From positions 11,587,075-11,651,074 of the forward strand of contig NC_079431.1 of NCBI RefSeq assembly GCF_026213295.1: DNA of 64,000 bases. Direction: 5' to 3'. The DNA comes from Gadus chalcogrammus (lineage: Eukaryota > Chordata > Actinopteri > Gadiformes > Gadidae). Below the pieces are notes generated by a model, which made no database searches, was not told where the DNA came from, and saw nothing but the letters and a program-made list of their open reading frames with translations. The position numbers and the translations under genes are program-made. Positions 10,301 through 28,575 of this stretch are shown in pieces (within the stretch, counting starts at the first letter, position 1; each line of letters opens with the position of its first letter).

Positions 10301-13005
10301 GAGTGTGGCTGTGTTGTCTATTGTCGCAGCAGGGGTTAGACGCATGTCGGCTATGGACAAGATATAAGAGATATCGTTCTATTTTAACCTCGGAATGAAT
10401 TACAATGACATGCTAAAGTCACTTGCTGTTAGGCAAGGAGTTATTATAAGTAAGAGGCACTTAATTAGGCTGCTAAAAATGCACGGGTACAGCCGAAGAC
10501 AATATGATGACCTCGGTGACGAGATAGACTTTATCATGCAACAGCTGAAGGGAAATGGAAACCTGCATGGATACAGATGGATGTACAGCAAATGCATGAA
10601 ATTATTAATTATCATTTGGCATCCTTGCAAATTATAATTATATCTGGCATACCGATTCATATGATAAATGAAAACCATATGGAATCTGCATCAATGGTTG
10701 CATAGACAGCTTTTCCCGTAAAATAATTTGGCTTAAAGCGGCATACACCAGCAGTGATCCACATGTCATTGGAGGCTACTTTATGGAGGCCTCGAGGAGT
10801 TGGCTTCTAAGGTCCGCCCCGACACTTGGTGCTGGTGTAGCTGTCAAAACGAGGTCCATCCTCTATCACGTCAACGAGGTCATCATATTGTCTTCGGCTG
10901 TAGGCCTACCCGTGCATTTTTAGTGCCTCTTACTTATTATAACCCCTTGCCTAACAGCAAGTGTCTTTAGAATGTTATTGTAATTCATTCCGAGGTTAAA
11001 ATAGAACGACATGCGTCTAACCCCTGCTGCAACAATAGACAACCAAAACATAAAACACAACATAAGTATCTCGTTCCCACGAATTATTAAACTGTGGCCA
11101 CAAATTAATTATCTTGTTCCCACAAATTATTAAACTGTGGCCACAAATTAATTATCTCGTTCCCGCAATTTATTAAATTGTTGCCACAGATTATCAAGTC
11201 ATGCAAACAGATCACTAAGTCGGGCAAACAGATATATATTTTTTTCCCAGATGTCACCAGAGGGGCTCCGTAGAAAACTGAAACACTGAAAGAAATTATT
11301 ATGCCAATTATTAGTACCATTTTCGGTTGCCGCGGTATACGGTATTACCGGTGTTGAGGCCAATACAGTTATTTTGTATTATTCTTTTCCAGTAATAAAA
11401 AAAAAATCGTCATTTTTAGGCCTATTTGATTAAAAAAAAAGTTTGCCAGTTTGCCTTGCACTGTTTTATTTTTGATGTGATTTTCTGTTTTTTTTAAATT
11501 ACAGACCTCTACATGCTTTGTAAGTGGGAAAACACGTAGTGTTCTAGAATATTTAAAGAACACGGCCAACAGCTGTGTGCGCTCGCCATTTTGATGCATC
11601 CACTATAAACACGAGAGCAAGGTACCGTGGCTGCAAGCTGCTCAGGGCCCCAACCTCCACCTTGACCTGCCTCTAAAAAACGGCACATTTGTGGAAAGCT
11701 CATTGTGGGACTGGCTCGTAGTGGCTGTAATTCTGCACCAAGGCTGAATTTCTTGAACGTCTTCAAGTACTGTATTAGGGGCCCACTAACAGCTATATAA
11801 AAGCATTCATAAAGTAGCATGCCATGAGACCTTTAAAGAATCTTCAAGTAAAAGGTAGAAGAATCTTCTTTTTGCTCCAACTATTTTATCATACCTCCAT
11901 TGTTAACAAATCATCTTAAGTTATATTCTTTATCCACCCATGAAATATAAGCGCTGAAGTCGGCCTCCATTCAAGTTCTCGCTGTCCCTCCTCAGGTGGA
12001 GACCAAGTCGGGTGAGGAGGACGAGGAAATCCTGTTCAAGGAGCGCACCAAGCTGTACCGCTGGGACCGCGGGCTCAACCAGTGGAAGGAGCGCGGCGTG
12101 GGAGACATAAAGATCCTCTACCACCCCGCCAAGGGCACCTACCGCGTCATCATGAGGAGAGAGCAGGTGCTGAACGTGTGCGCCAATCACATCATCACAC
12201 CCATCATGGAGCTCAAGCCCATGAACTCGTCAGCCAACGCTCTGGTCTGGACCACCACCGACTATGCAGGTAAAACGCCACTGCAGTGTTTTGATGTGAT
12301 CCTTAATATATATACGCCATTTTCCATAGTCTCCAATGTGTTTGCAATCTATTAGCCAATCAGAATTTGTCAATATTGAAGTTACTTAATTATTATCATT
12401 TATTTGAGATTTCTTTATTTTTTATCTTTGACGGCAGCTGTTAACTCTTTCTCCTCCTCCAGAGGGAAATGCTAGTGTGGAGCAGCTGGCAGCCAAGTTC
12501 AAGAATGCAGACCTAGCCGAAAAATTCAAGAAGACCTTTTTGGAGTGTCAGCAGCGGTTGAGTCAGCCCAGTGAGGACGCCACCTTGCAGACGTTGTCCC
12601 GAGCCCAGGAACATTCCCGGGACACCAATCCCCGGGTTTTCCTGACCATCGCCGCTGATTACGAGACCCTCGGCACCATCGGCGTTGAACTGTATTCCCA
12701 CGCTGTCCCAAAGACGGTAGAGAACTTCCGGGTGCTCTGCACGGGAGGCAAGGGCTTTGGTCTGAAAAACTCCATCTTCCACAGGGTTATACCCAACTTC
12801 ATGTGTCAGGTGAGCTGTTAATAGCATACTTAAAATTTAGAAAACATGAGACCACGATAGATGTAGAAATTTGTCCCTTTCGGTCGGTAAGTTTGTGGAA
12901 CATAGCACACCACACAATAACCTGATCCTTAAAACCAATTGTTTATCATCTTTCCAACGTGACAATCCATACACTCTACTTTATACCTTGTTTATCAACA
13001 AACAA

Positions 13006-13036
<31 letters not shown>

Positions 13037-14171
13037 CGAGTTGCCTATTTATATATTTTGCAAAACAAATTATCAATAGCATCAACACCAATTGTGGATT
13101 TAAGTTATAGGCTACATCTTGTATTGGCCTGAACATCCCATAATGATTAATGCTCCAGACCAGTCTTTTTGCATAGCATTTAACCGGTTTATCCACGCAC
13201 ATCGCACCGTACCGGTAAAACCAGATATCACCCAACCCTAGTGTTCACCTCTTCATCCCAAATGTACCCGTATCCATATAATGCCTACCCTTGCATCGCC
13301 AGACGAATTGCAAACTACGATTAGTCTGCAGCCTCTCTGTTAATTTTGGATTTACAAAGGGTCTTATCATTGGCGCAAACATGAAATTACGTCACGTTAG
13401 TTTACAACTTTCTCGAAAGGGTAATCAACAGACTGTTCTACAGCAGCGACAGCACATCTTTATTGTTGTTGAAATGCATCTATGACACGCCTGACCTATC
13501 ATCGTATTCATCCCGCCTCACATTAGACAAACCATTGTGATTTTGTATAGGGGGGTGCCATATTTTATCCGGAGAGCAAATGAAACAAGAGATTGCAAGA
13601 TTTGTCTGGTTAACAGGCTAGGTAGAGCCCTTCCCTTCTATTTACTTCGGCTATGTTATTTTCAGAAATAGGCCCAGTGATAAAGAGGTTAAGTTCAAGA
13701 TCAGTACCCAGGTATCAAAGGAAACTCGTACAAGAGGAGAATAAATATGTCATGACAGCGCTATGCAACGCTGCTGACATAAACAGTGATAACACTGTTT
13801 TATGATATTATTGCTGTCATTTTTTTTTTGTAGCAGGAACTTTACGTGACTTTCTCTTTTTTCAGGGAGGTGACCTCACAAACCACGATGGAACCGGCGG
13901 AAAGTCCATCTACGGTGGACAGTTTGAAGATGAGAACTTTGACATCCGACACACGGGCCCGGGCCTCCTGTCCATGGCGAACCGCGGTCGGGACACAAAC
14001 AACTCCCAGTTCTTCATCACTCTGAAGAAGGCCGAGCATCTGGACTTTAAACACGTGTTTGGCTGGGTTCACGAGGGCATGGAGGTGGTGCGGGCGATGG
14101 CTGAGCTGGGCTCTGTGTCTGGCAAGTCCAGCAAGAAGATAAGCATTGTGGACTGTGGACAGGTTTCATAG
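7306..14171 (+). CDS. RANBP2-like partial paralogue: exons 22, 23, 27, 28, 29 (ends in cyclophilin domain)
   Basis: Recognisable coding exons are 7306-7389 (exon 22), 8380 or 8386-8546 (exon 23, IR2 SUMO-ligase repeat), 11996-12269 and 12463-12809 (exons 27 and 28, Ran-binding domain 4 and start of cyclophilin) and 13866-14171 (exon 29, stop TAG). No frameshift or internal stop is visible. Exons 21 and 24-26 of the full gene are absent. Exon 20 ends in phase 1 and exon 22 starts in phase 1; exon 23 ends in phase 0 and exon 27 starts in phase 0, so the remaining exons still join in frame. Compared with the intact gene, the cyclophilin part has KTAENF changed to KTVENF, GGDF to GGDL and one Val of HVVFG deleted. 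The full gene is the nuclear-pore SUMO E3 ligase Nup358. This could be a rearranged expressed paralogue or a young pseudogene, and sequence alone does not decide. Confidence 0.75.
7541..8340. mobile_element. Palindromic MITE pair with GGTACGGCCACACC ends
   Basis: The left arm (7541 to about 7700) is the inverted complement of the right arm (about 8180-8340), so the interval is a large foldback. Both outer ends read GGTACGGCCACACCAACCGCG on opposite strands. A second pair of the same ends, GGTGCGGCCACACC, meets head to head at 8143-8175 around ATTAT. This implies two related elements side by side, or one element with an internal duplication. The arms are rich in CAACGC and GCGTTG repeats. No transposase is seen. 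It lies in the copy's intron between exons 22 and 23 and is absent from the paralogous intron. Confidence 0.75.
8380..8546 (+). CDS. RANBP2-like exon 23 (SUMO-ligase repeat IR2), altered acceptor
   Basis: It encodes [20 protein letters not shown] and then PTFFCELG, the IR2 repeat that in RANBP2 binds Ubc9 and SUMO-RanGAP1. It ends at a GTGTGT donor in phase 0. One Glu codon is missing relative to 47274-47443. The acceptor used by the intact gene (CCTCAG) reads CCTCAC here (8374-8379), so that AG is lost. An AG six bases downstream (8384-8385) would restore splicing in frame with loss of two codons. Confidence 0.82.
8547..8940 (+). other. Intronic sequence shared with RANBP2 intron 23; no gene
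   Basis: Up to about 8760 it is recognisably related to 47444-47660, sharing the AAAGATGCATTTTGGGTGGA and GGGGGATAAGAGCTTATAATGA blocks. The last part, about 8865-8935, is one arm of a roughly 70-bp direct repeat whose other arm is at 11868-11940. Confidence 0.65.
8865..8935. repeat. Left arm of about 70-bp direct repeat flanking a 2.9-kb insert
   Basis: TTTTTGCTCCAACTATTTTA and the following sequence recur with few changes at 11868-11940. The two arms bracket the GC-rich block and transposon complex between them, so part of the host intron has been duplicated around the insert. Confidence 0.7.
8947..9115. repeat. GC-rich GGTGGTGCC / GGCACCACC inverted repeat block
   Basis: The first half carries repeated GAGGCGGTGGTGCC and the second half GGCACCACCACCTCGG, so the block can form hairpins. 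Base composition contrasts sharply with the AT-rich surroundings. The open frames across it are by-products of the repeat. Its downstream flank (9122-9160) resembles 16095-16140, suggesting a dispersed element. Confidence 0.55.
9335..9745 (+). mobile_element. Truncated DNA transposon end (TACGGAGCCCCTCTGG family), copy A
   Basis: It begins CTACGGAGCCCCTCTGG, followed by subterminal repeats alternating TTTGTGGCCACAGTTTAATA with GGGAACAAGATAATTAAT. It then runs into the start of a transposase-like frame ([15 protein letters not shown] at 9665). The frame is cut off after SKRHLK at about 9735 by unrelated sequence. Confidence 0.75.
10065..11273. mobile_element. Foldback DNA transposon with about 200-bp inverted ends and subterminal repeats
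   Basis: The left arm from 10065 (CTACGGAGCCCC) and the right arm ending at 11273 (GGGGCTCCGTAG) are inverted copies of each other for some 200 bp, and partly up to about 450 bp. Both arms carry the TGTGGCCACAGTTTAATAAT and GGGAACGAGATAATTAAT subterminal motifs. Remnants of a DDE-type transposase lie between. The right arm has internal deletions. The superfamily is not assigned with confidence. Confidence 0.78.
10395..10637 (+). pseudogene. N-terminal fragment of a DDE/integrase-like transposase
   Basis: The 80-residue frame starts [15 protein letters not shown] and includes [19 protein letters not shown] and then [18 protein letters not shown]. That pattern is typical of the N-terminal DNA-binding region of a transposase family common in fish genomes. 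A second short stretch, [16 protein letters not shown] at about 10741-10788, looks like part of the catalytic core of the same protein. The catalytic domain is mostly missing, so it is a dead remnant. Family recognition is from memory and tentative. Confidence 0.55.
11342..11995. other. Intron of the RANBP2 copy, with deletion junction near 11945; no gene
   Basis: No gene is recognised in 11342-11860. The segment 11910-11947 matches 48786-48823 of RANBP2 intron 23. The sequence from about 11950 matches 51078 onward in intron 26. About 2.25 kb of the intact gene, with exons 24, 25 and 26, is therefore deleted here. Confidence 0.75.
11868..11940. repeat. Right arm of about 70-bp direct repeat
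   Basis: Partner of 8865-8935. It reads CTCCAACTATTTTATCATACC and continues into intron sequence shared with the intact RANBP2. The duplication brackets the transposon-rich insert. Confidence 0.7.
11996..12269 (+). CDS. RANBP2-like exon 27 (Ran-binding domain 4, main part)
   Basis: Phase 0 to phase 1, 274 nt, with CTCAG acceptor and GTAAAA donor. It appears identical to 51126-51399 over its whole length. It encodes [20 protein letters not shown] through LVWTTTDYA, including the [11 protein letters not shown] and MRREQVL signatures of Ran-binding domains. The first strand of the domain ([12 protein letters not shown], exon 26) is missing from this copy. Confidence 0.9.
12463..12809 (+). CDS. 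RANBP2-like exon 28 (end of RanBD4, start of cyclophilin)
   Basis: Phase 1 to phase 0, 347 nt, intact splice sites. It differs from 51593-51939 at six positions by eye, three of them amino-acid changes: Leu to Ile, Asp to Tyr, and Ala to Val inside KTAENF. The cyclophilin part keeps the [11 protein letters not shown] block with the catalytic Arg and the Phe-Met-x-Gln residues. Intron 27 before it differs by one base in 193. Confidence 0.9.
12810..13865 (+). other. Intron 28 of the RANBP2 copy; no gene
   Basis: The first 100 bp or so are nearly identical to the intact intron. Patches to about 13380 match 52000-52440. An (ATT)n microsatellite lies at about 13010-13034. The intact gene has a longer intron here, including a hAT MITE (52777-53765) that is absent from this copy. 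Confidence 0.75.
13866..14171 (+). CDS. RANBP2-like exon 29 (C-terminal cyclophilin)
   Basis: It starts after TTTTTTCAG in phase 0 and ends with TAG. It is 102 codons long against 103 in the intact gene because one Val codon of HVVFG is deleted. GGDF reads GGDL and GSASGKSS reads [19 protein letters not shown] and the His of KHV are kept. The GGDF Phe and the double Val are conserved in cyclophilins, so this copy is the derived one. Confidence 0.9.
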   Translation, partial: GGDLTNHDGTGGKSIYGGQFEDENFDIRHTGPGLLSMANRGRDTNNSQFFITLKKAEHLDFKHVFGWVHEGMEVVRAMAELGSVSGKSSKKISIVDCGQVS

Positions 14172-15150
14172 ACATTGATAACTAATATGGTGAAAAACAC
14201 TTGAGCACAGGAAACTCTAAATGTCATAATGATTTTCTCAATCAACTCCCCAGGAATCTGAAGTTAACTGCTATCATGAGAGAATGTGGTGATTGTTCTT
14301 TCTCTTCTTCAGTCCTTTAACGCAGATTGATTCTTGCCCTCCTTTTTTAAGCTGGACTGGAGTAGTCCAATCGTTCGTACTGATCATATTGGTGAAGGTA
14401 TAACAAGAAAGCCTTATGTAAGGGTCTGTTGTTGTTGCTGTGTTGCACTTAGTTTTTACACAACATGTCACCTTTTAAGGGAAGTTGTTTAGTTATTTTC
14501 CTGTTTTCAGAGGTAGCATTGATAATTCACCATGCACCATATTTTCCTGATGTAGTGTTCCTTTTTGTTTTATGCTGACTTTCTATATGACTTGTTTTGC
14601 ATAAAAAAAAATATATATATATAATAAATATAGTTGATATAATTGTTTTTGGTGTCTTTTTATATACATTTTTTATTGTGTCGATGATTCAAGCATTTTT
14701 CCACTTTCCTGACCAAGATAATTCAATTAAAGTGAAGATTGTTTTTGTGACCTTAATCATAATGCTGATGGTGAAAATATACATTGTCGCTTAAATGCAG
14801 CATTGTGCAAAGACAACTAAATCGATCACGTTAGAATGGATGATATTGCGCAATGCTCAAGTAGCATGCTTCTACTTCAATATAAACATTTACAGCTACC
14901 TCTTTCACCAAAGAAAGTCATAGCCTATTTAAATTAATATGAACTAAATCGGAATTCACATAAATGGATGGGGGGAAAAAGCAGATTGATATTGACTAAA
15001 TTACCCATATCATTTTCTTTCTCCGGCATAGGCCTATATACCTTTTTGAGAAAAAACGGGTTGCTTATGGCCGGCTGATTATCTCGTGTCTACTATTTTC
15101 GTGTGTAACGTGTGTTTACATAGAAAAACTAGTAAATGCGTTTCCTGCAG
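14172..15150 (+). other. 3' UTR and downstream flank shared with RANBP2 (end of segmental duplication)
   Basis: The sequence matches 54833 to about 55990 with rising divergence. A polyadenylation signal AATAAA lies at 14623-14628, matching the region of 55410-55415 in the intact gene. Homology persists to about 15150, which corresponds to a point roughly 100 bp upstream of the TPT1 transcription start, and then ends. TPT1 itself was not copied. Confidence 0.75.
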
Positions 15151-17553
15151 AAATTGCGGTGTGTGCTGTAGTACAAAGTGAGGTGTTCCGATATCCATAC
15201 TTCCATGAGTACACTTAAACGTAGGCCTATCGCTACTGCCGCCGCGGCTCGTCCCCCGCAATAAAGATCCCGCTTTGAACGGTGAACTCTTTACGCATAG
15301 TAAAAAAAAAGCTATTAAAACTACAAAATTACTTCATTAATGCAGGCTATGTGGAAAATGCGCCGACGTTGAATCAGCCTGGCTCCGCCTCTTCCGCTAC
15401 GTAGCTAAGATGGCTGCCGTTGAGTATGAAAAGTGTACGTCTATCCACCGTTTTGAGTGTGCAATCAGGGTCCTTTCAGTACACTTCTTTTCGCCCCGAT
15501 CTTAATAGGAAAGCCCTGCGTACTCAAACTTGTAGTATTAGTTGTAATACGGGGTTGGAACATTCTGTATGTAACCTAGGCAACGAGTAACGGAAGCCAT
15601 TAAAGGAACAGAGTTCATACCATGCAGTCACGTCTCTACGAGTCTCCTTGATATTTTAATATATGTTGCAAGGCTAACGGAACAAAACTAAGTATAGTGA
15701 GTGCGGATAGTATGGATATTGGAACACAGCAATGAAGAAACGTTAAATGGTGCAAAGCATTGCTAAAAATGCAGAAATTTAAGAGGAATTGAACTGAAGA
15801 ATCTTAAATGGCCGAAATTGTATGTACTCCAGCCGAGCTAATGTCAGTGTTTTTTTTCACAGTTGAATACTACCTCCCACTTGCCCACTCCCCTCCAATC
15901 AGAGCATAGCTACGATTTTGTGGACCAGCGGACTAGCAGCTCCGGCGGGGGTAACTCGGCAGTAGCTCAACTCCGGGAGTACAATCCCTTTCTCTGCCGG
16001 ACTTGTGGCCGTGATTTTAGATATAATATTATAGAAATACTCATTCATAGTATTATTATTATATTATATTATAAAGATAAAGAGCTCAAGGAGTACGCAA
16101 ACGGCAACAATCCCTTCTCCTCCATGCTGTGGTTCACTCTGACAGCTCATTGGTCAATGGGCAGCAGCTCATTTGCATTAAAGCTACAGACACCAGAAAC
16201 AGCGCATTCTGAAGGGACTGAAACAGAGTGGAATAGCGGTAGGCGAGATTTTTTCCTAAAAGCCATTTCCAGCAAACAGCTTAAAAAACTCATATACTGT
16301 GTTTACTTGTTGAGAAAATACCATAATATTTCTCCTTTAACATCAAATAAATAGGTGTCATGTGGTCATTATTACCCAAATTGTTTTTTATGTTTTTAAT
16401 ATTGTTTTTTAATTTTTTTATTGGTAAGCAGTTTAAAATATCTTCTTATATATTTTCTTAATTCATTCTGGATATAATTTTTGGTTGCTAGTTTTCGTTA
16501 AATTATCTTTTTGCGTCCCCACTACCGCCACTAGAGGCCAACAAAGTATAGGCTATAGATTCCTCTCAAACTTTTTTGAGTGGTTAAGTTGTATGCATAG
16601 GCCTAGAAAGAAAATAGAAATTCAGGATAATCAATGCAATAAATGGGTTCATTACACAAAACGCATCAAATAAAATAGAGAAAGATACTGCAAAGTATCA
16701 ATTGAAAATAGGGAATTATACAAATTGGCTATCAAGTTGACAGGAGTTTCAGTGTAAAGGCAATTTTAACATTTTTAGGATATTTTACATTTTTCGTCTT
16801 GGATGGGAGGTCAATTCAGCCAAATAAATGCAAGGCCGTTGGGCTCGATAAGAAAAGGTTTGCTCATAATTTGGCAAAAATAATTTGGAAATTAACTCCA
16901 TATTCTAAATGTCTACTACTTGGGAATGGTAAAGATAAATCACTTTGTTGGCTATATGAACGATGCATCTAACATGATGACAACATTTACTGTTGTTATC
17001 TAATATTCGTCTAGCATTAATGGCCGTTAGCCATTTTCTACCGTTGCACAAGGTCTTAAATAAAGTGAGATGGACCAGGAGCTGGGGCGAGTGTTTGGCT
17101 AGTGCTTCTTAGCAGACGGTGTCAAGGCTGCACAGCATCAAACCTGATGCTGTGTGGGATGGGTGGCGTTGCCAAGAACATCCGACTTGGACTTGTACTG
17201 CGTGAAGTGGTACGCCTTCGTCGATTCCGATGGATATCTTGTTTATCTGTGCCAGCATACATATCGTAATAGCCACATATTTTTTAATCGCTCAAATAAT
17301 AATTGTTTTTTGTTTTAATCATAAACTCCTGAACATGTTCTTGATTTAGTCAAAAAGATTAAGATCCGTGACCATGTACAGAGGGTTTATTTTTGGGGTG
17401 GAGAAATATCAAACAAACATTAAGTTCACTCTTGTTATTTAAAGTGAACCTCCGATATTAATGAACACAAATAAGTGGGTCATCTACAACAAAGGGCAGA
17501 GACACTATTTTTAAGTTTTTCCTTACAAAAGCTTTTTGTATAAGCCTACTCTT
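15151..17553. other. Intergenic, no gene recognised
   Basis: I see no supported gene. A short open frame at 15863-16354 overlaps sequence resembling other dispersed fish repeats: the AACAATCCCTTCTCCTCCATG part recurs near 9125. It has no recognisable domain. An ATGGCTGCCGTTGAG at 15410 follows GC-rich sequence but leads to no exon I can support. Confidence 0.5.
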
Positions 17554-17722
17554 CAGTGGCGTAACTATCGGTAAGCAGGGTATGCGGGCGCGTACGGGCC
17601 CGGGCCAATCAGGGCCCCCCCCCCCCCCCGTCAACAATCGTAACTAAGCCCCCCGGGGGGGGGGGGGGGGCCCGCCTTGAACATCCTGCATACGGGCCCG
17701 TCGTTGCCTTGTTACGCCACTG
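17554..17722. mobile_element. Short hAT-type MITE with 8-bp target duplication CTACTCTT
   Basis: The ends CAGTGGCGTAAC and GTTACGCCACTG are inverted repeats. Exact 8-bp direct repeats CTACTCTT lie at 17546-17553 and 17723-17730. The centre holds a poly-C run followed by a poly-G run, so the whole 169-bp element can fold into one hairpin. Confidence 0.9.
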
Positions 17723-17957
17723 CTACTCTTACTATAAAATATATAGATGTATAGATATTGTTGAGAATAATTTGTTGTGCAGTCTGAAATTAAAGGCCGC
17801 TAAGTATTTCACTGAAGCCTTATTCAACAGAAAGCTCCAAGTTGCAGTAACAGTCTTTTCATTATTTCTTTGTGGGAAGAAACCCACTGTACCTCTACCT
17901 GTCGTGAGAGGAAGGGAGGGGCAAAGCTCTGAGGTATGCTGACAAGGAGCCACACCT

Positions 17958-18077
<120 letters not shown>

Positions 18078-18352
18078 GACCTCTGGCTTTGTGCCCTGGA
18101 GGTGTGCTGGAGTATGTGTGAGGAGATAGTGAACGAGAGGTAGTTGAACACTGGCTGCCATTGTAAGAGCAAGCGAGTGGAGACCCGTCTCCTGCGCTGG
18201 ACTGTTGGTCAAGGAGCTGTCTTGCCCATCAAGTGTTTCTCTGCGCTGGGAATCTTCTATCATCGGCAGTGACAAAGGTATTCTTACCAAGAGGAAAAAA
18301 TAAAGGAAGCCGGTGAGACGGGAAGAAAGGGTGTGTTGGCAGATAAAGAGAG

Positions 18353-27155
<8,803 letters not shown>

Positions 27156-28575
27156 TCATATGTATTTCATATTGTAACTAGGATATTATTTTAGAAGTTT
27201 GCCCGCAAATGATGGAGCAATTGTAGTAATTAATAGTATTGTTTTGTCCTAAAGTATTTACATGTCTGAAACAGATCCCACTGGCAGATGGATTAAAGCG
27301 TTGCCCGCTACCTCATATTTTATTATTATAATTGGGCAAATTTCATGTTTGAAATAAGCTGAACAGCACTGTTAAAACTGTCCCTTGCTCAAAAATGCAA
27401 TCCAGTTTATACCAGTTTATCAATCCAAGTACCGTAATTAACTAATTTAATTGTCTAAATCCTGGAAATGACATTGCTGGATAATAAATATAAAAAATGA
27501 TTACACTTACAAAATGCTAAGCATACTGATCTTGAAAGTTTATTTGTTTTAACAATGTCTTCACAATTGATTAACTTTAACTCTAATCACACCAACCATT
27601 GTCCGGGTTTTTTGTAAGCTTGTGTCATGATCATCATGAGTGCAACAAAAGATCTACTTGAGGGGGTATGCTGAATTCCTCAGGGATGGCTTTCTCATCA
27701 GGATACACTGTAACCATTTAGCTGCAGCATCAATATTCTGTAATAAATGAAAACTTTTGAAGTAATTTAGAGAACACATTCCAATGTTGTTATACAGGAC
27801 ATATAGCATTGTGAATGTTAGTTGTAATAAAACGATTGTTGACTCATCAAATTGTAAATCCCGCATTTTTTCACTACAATCTATTTTAGTTCTATTTATA
27901 TTTATACAGACATTGCTGGCCTATTAATGGTTTAATGGGCAGTGTGTCTGTTGGCATCTCACAAGAGATTTTTGTTGGAAAATAAACATTTTCTTTATGC
28001 TATTGTATTCAGCTTCTTCTTTGTTACTCTGGAAGGTGCATGTTTTATACTGATTTTATTTTCCTCATGTAAATGTCATGCATTATATTTTTCTCAATAA
28101 ATATTAATATTAATGATCTTAATAAATATTCTTGAGCTGCCAATTTGTATATAATATTGACCATTCAATGATAATATTTTATCCACGTTACTTCACTCGA
28201 GTCGAGAACAGACTGTTTTTTTAATTTAATTAAATAATGACACTTCGGTTATTCACGGTTCTGTCGGTCAAGAGACTGTTCTAGGCCGGGTGCGAACCAC
28301 TTCAAAGTAAAAGTTCGTCAATCGGCGATTCAAAGTTTCAATTTCGTATTATCCGTCAACTCAAACAAGCCAATGACAAAGGAGTCTCCCACCCACGTGA
28401 CTAAACAACCATTGCTGCCATTTGCTGTTACGAGACTGCGCACTGTCACCATGATGGCGGAAGAGCTATTGAGGCAGTAACGATTTGAGAAATTACGACC
28501 ACTATTTCTAATTATCCTTCAACAATACCTTCTGCCACACATTAGTATAGAGATCTAACATCCATTTCCGAAGCC
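27156..28575. other. LIMS1 3' UTR and RANBP2 upstream region
   Basis: Several AATAAA-like signals are present (near 27484, 27825, 27982 and 28097), so the exact LIMS1 3' end is not decided. The last 300 bp before the RANBP2 start are less AT-rich and presumably hold its promoter. The ATG at 28576 is the first that opens the conserved [12 protein letters not shown] frame. No other gene is seen. Confidence 0.6.

Larger units (their letters stand above)
9274..11340. mobile_element. Nested transposon complex inside a hAT-type MITE
   Basis: An outer element starts TAGGGATGCACCGAAA at 9274 and runs to GGCCGAAAA at 9334. Matching sequence continues at 11274 with AAAACTGAAACACTGAAAG and fades near 11325. 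Between them lies a composite of three related pieces: one + copy from 9335 to about 9745, a second + copy from 10065, and an inverted copy ending at 11273. AAAA on both sides of 9335 and 11273 may be a 4-bp target duplication, which is inference. An unrelated dispersed-repeat segment (about 9746-10060) separates the first two copies. Confidence 0.7.

Noticed and set aside
1..15150. Processed retrocopy of RANBP2
   Set aside because: Introns 20, 22, 23, 27 and 28 are recognisably retained at matching positions, so the duplication was of genomic DNA.
15400..15440. ATGGCTGCCGTTGAGTATGA as a first exon of a new gene
   Set aside because: No donor in a convincing frame and no downstream exon could be linked to it.
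15863..16354. 163-codon frame (MNTTSHLPTPLQ) as a possible gene
   Set aside because: Low-complexity middle, no domain, and partial overlap with sequence repeated near 9125; treated as dispersed repeat.
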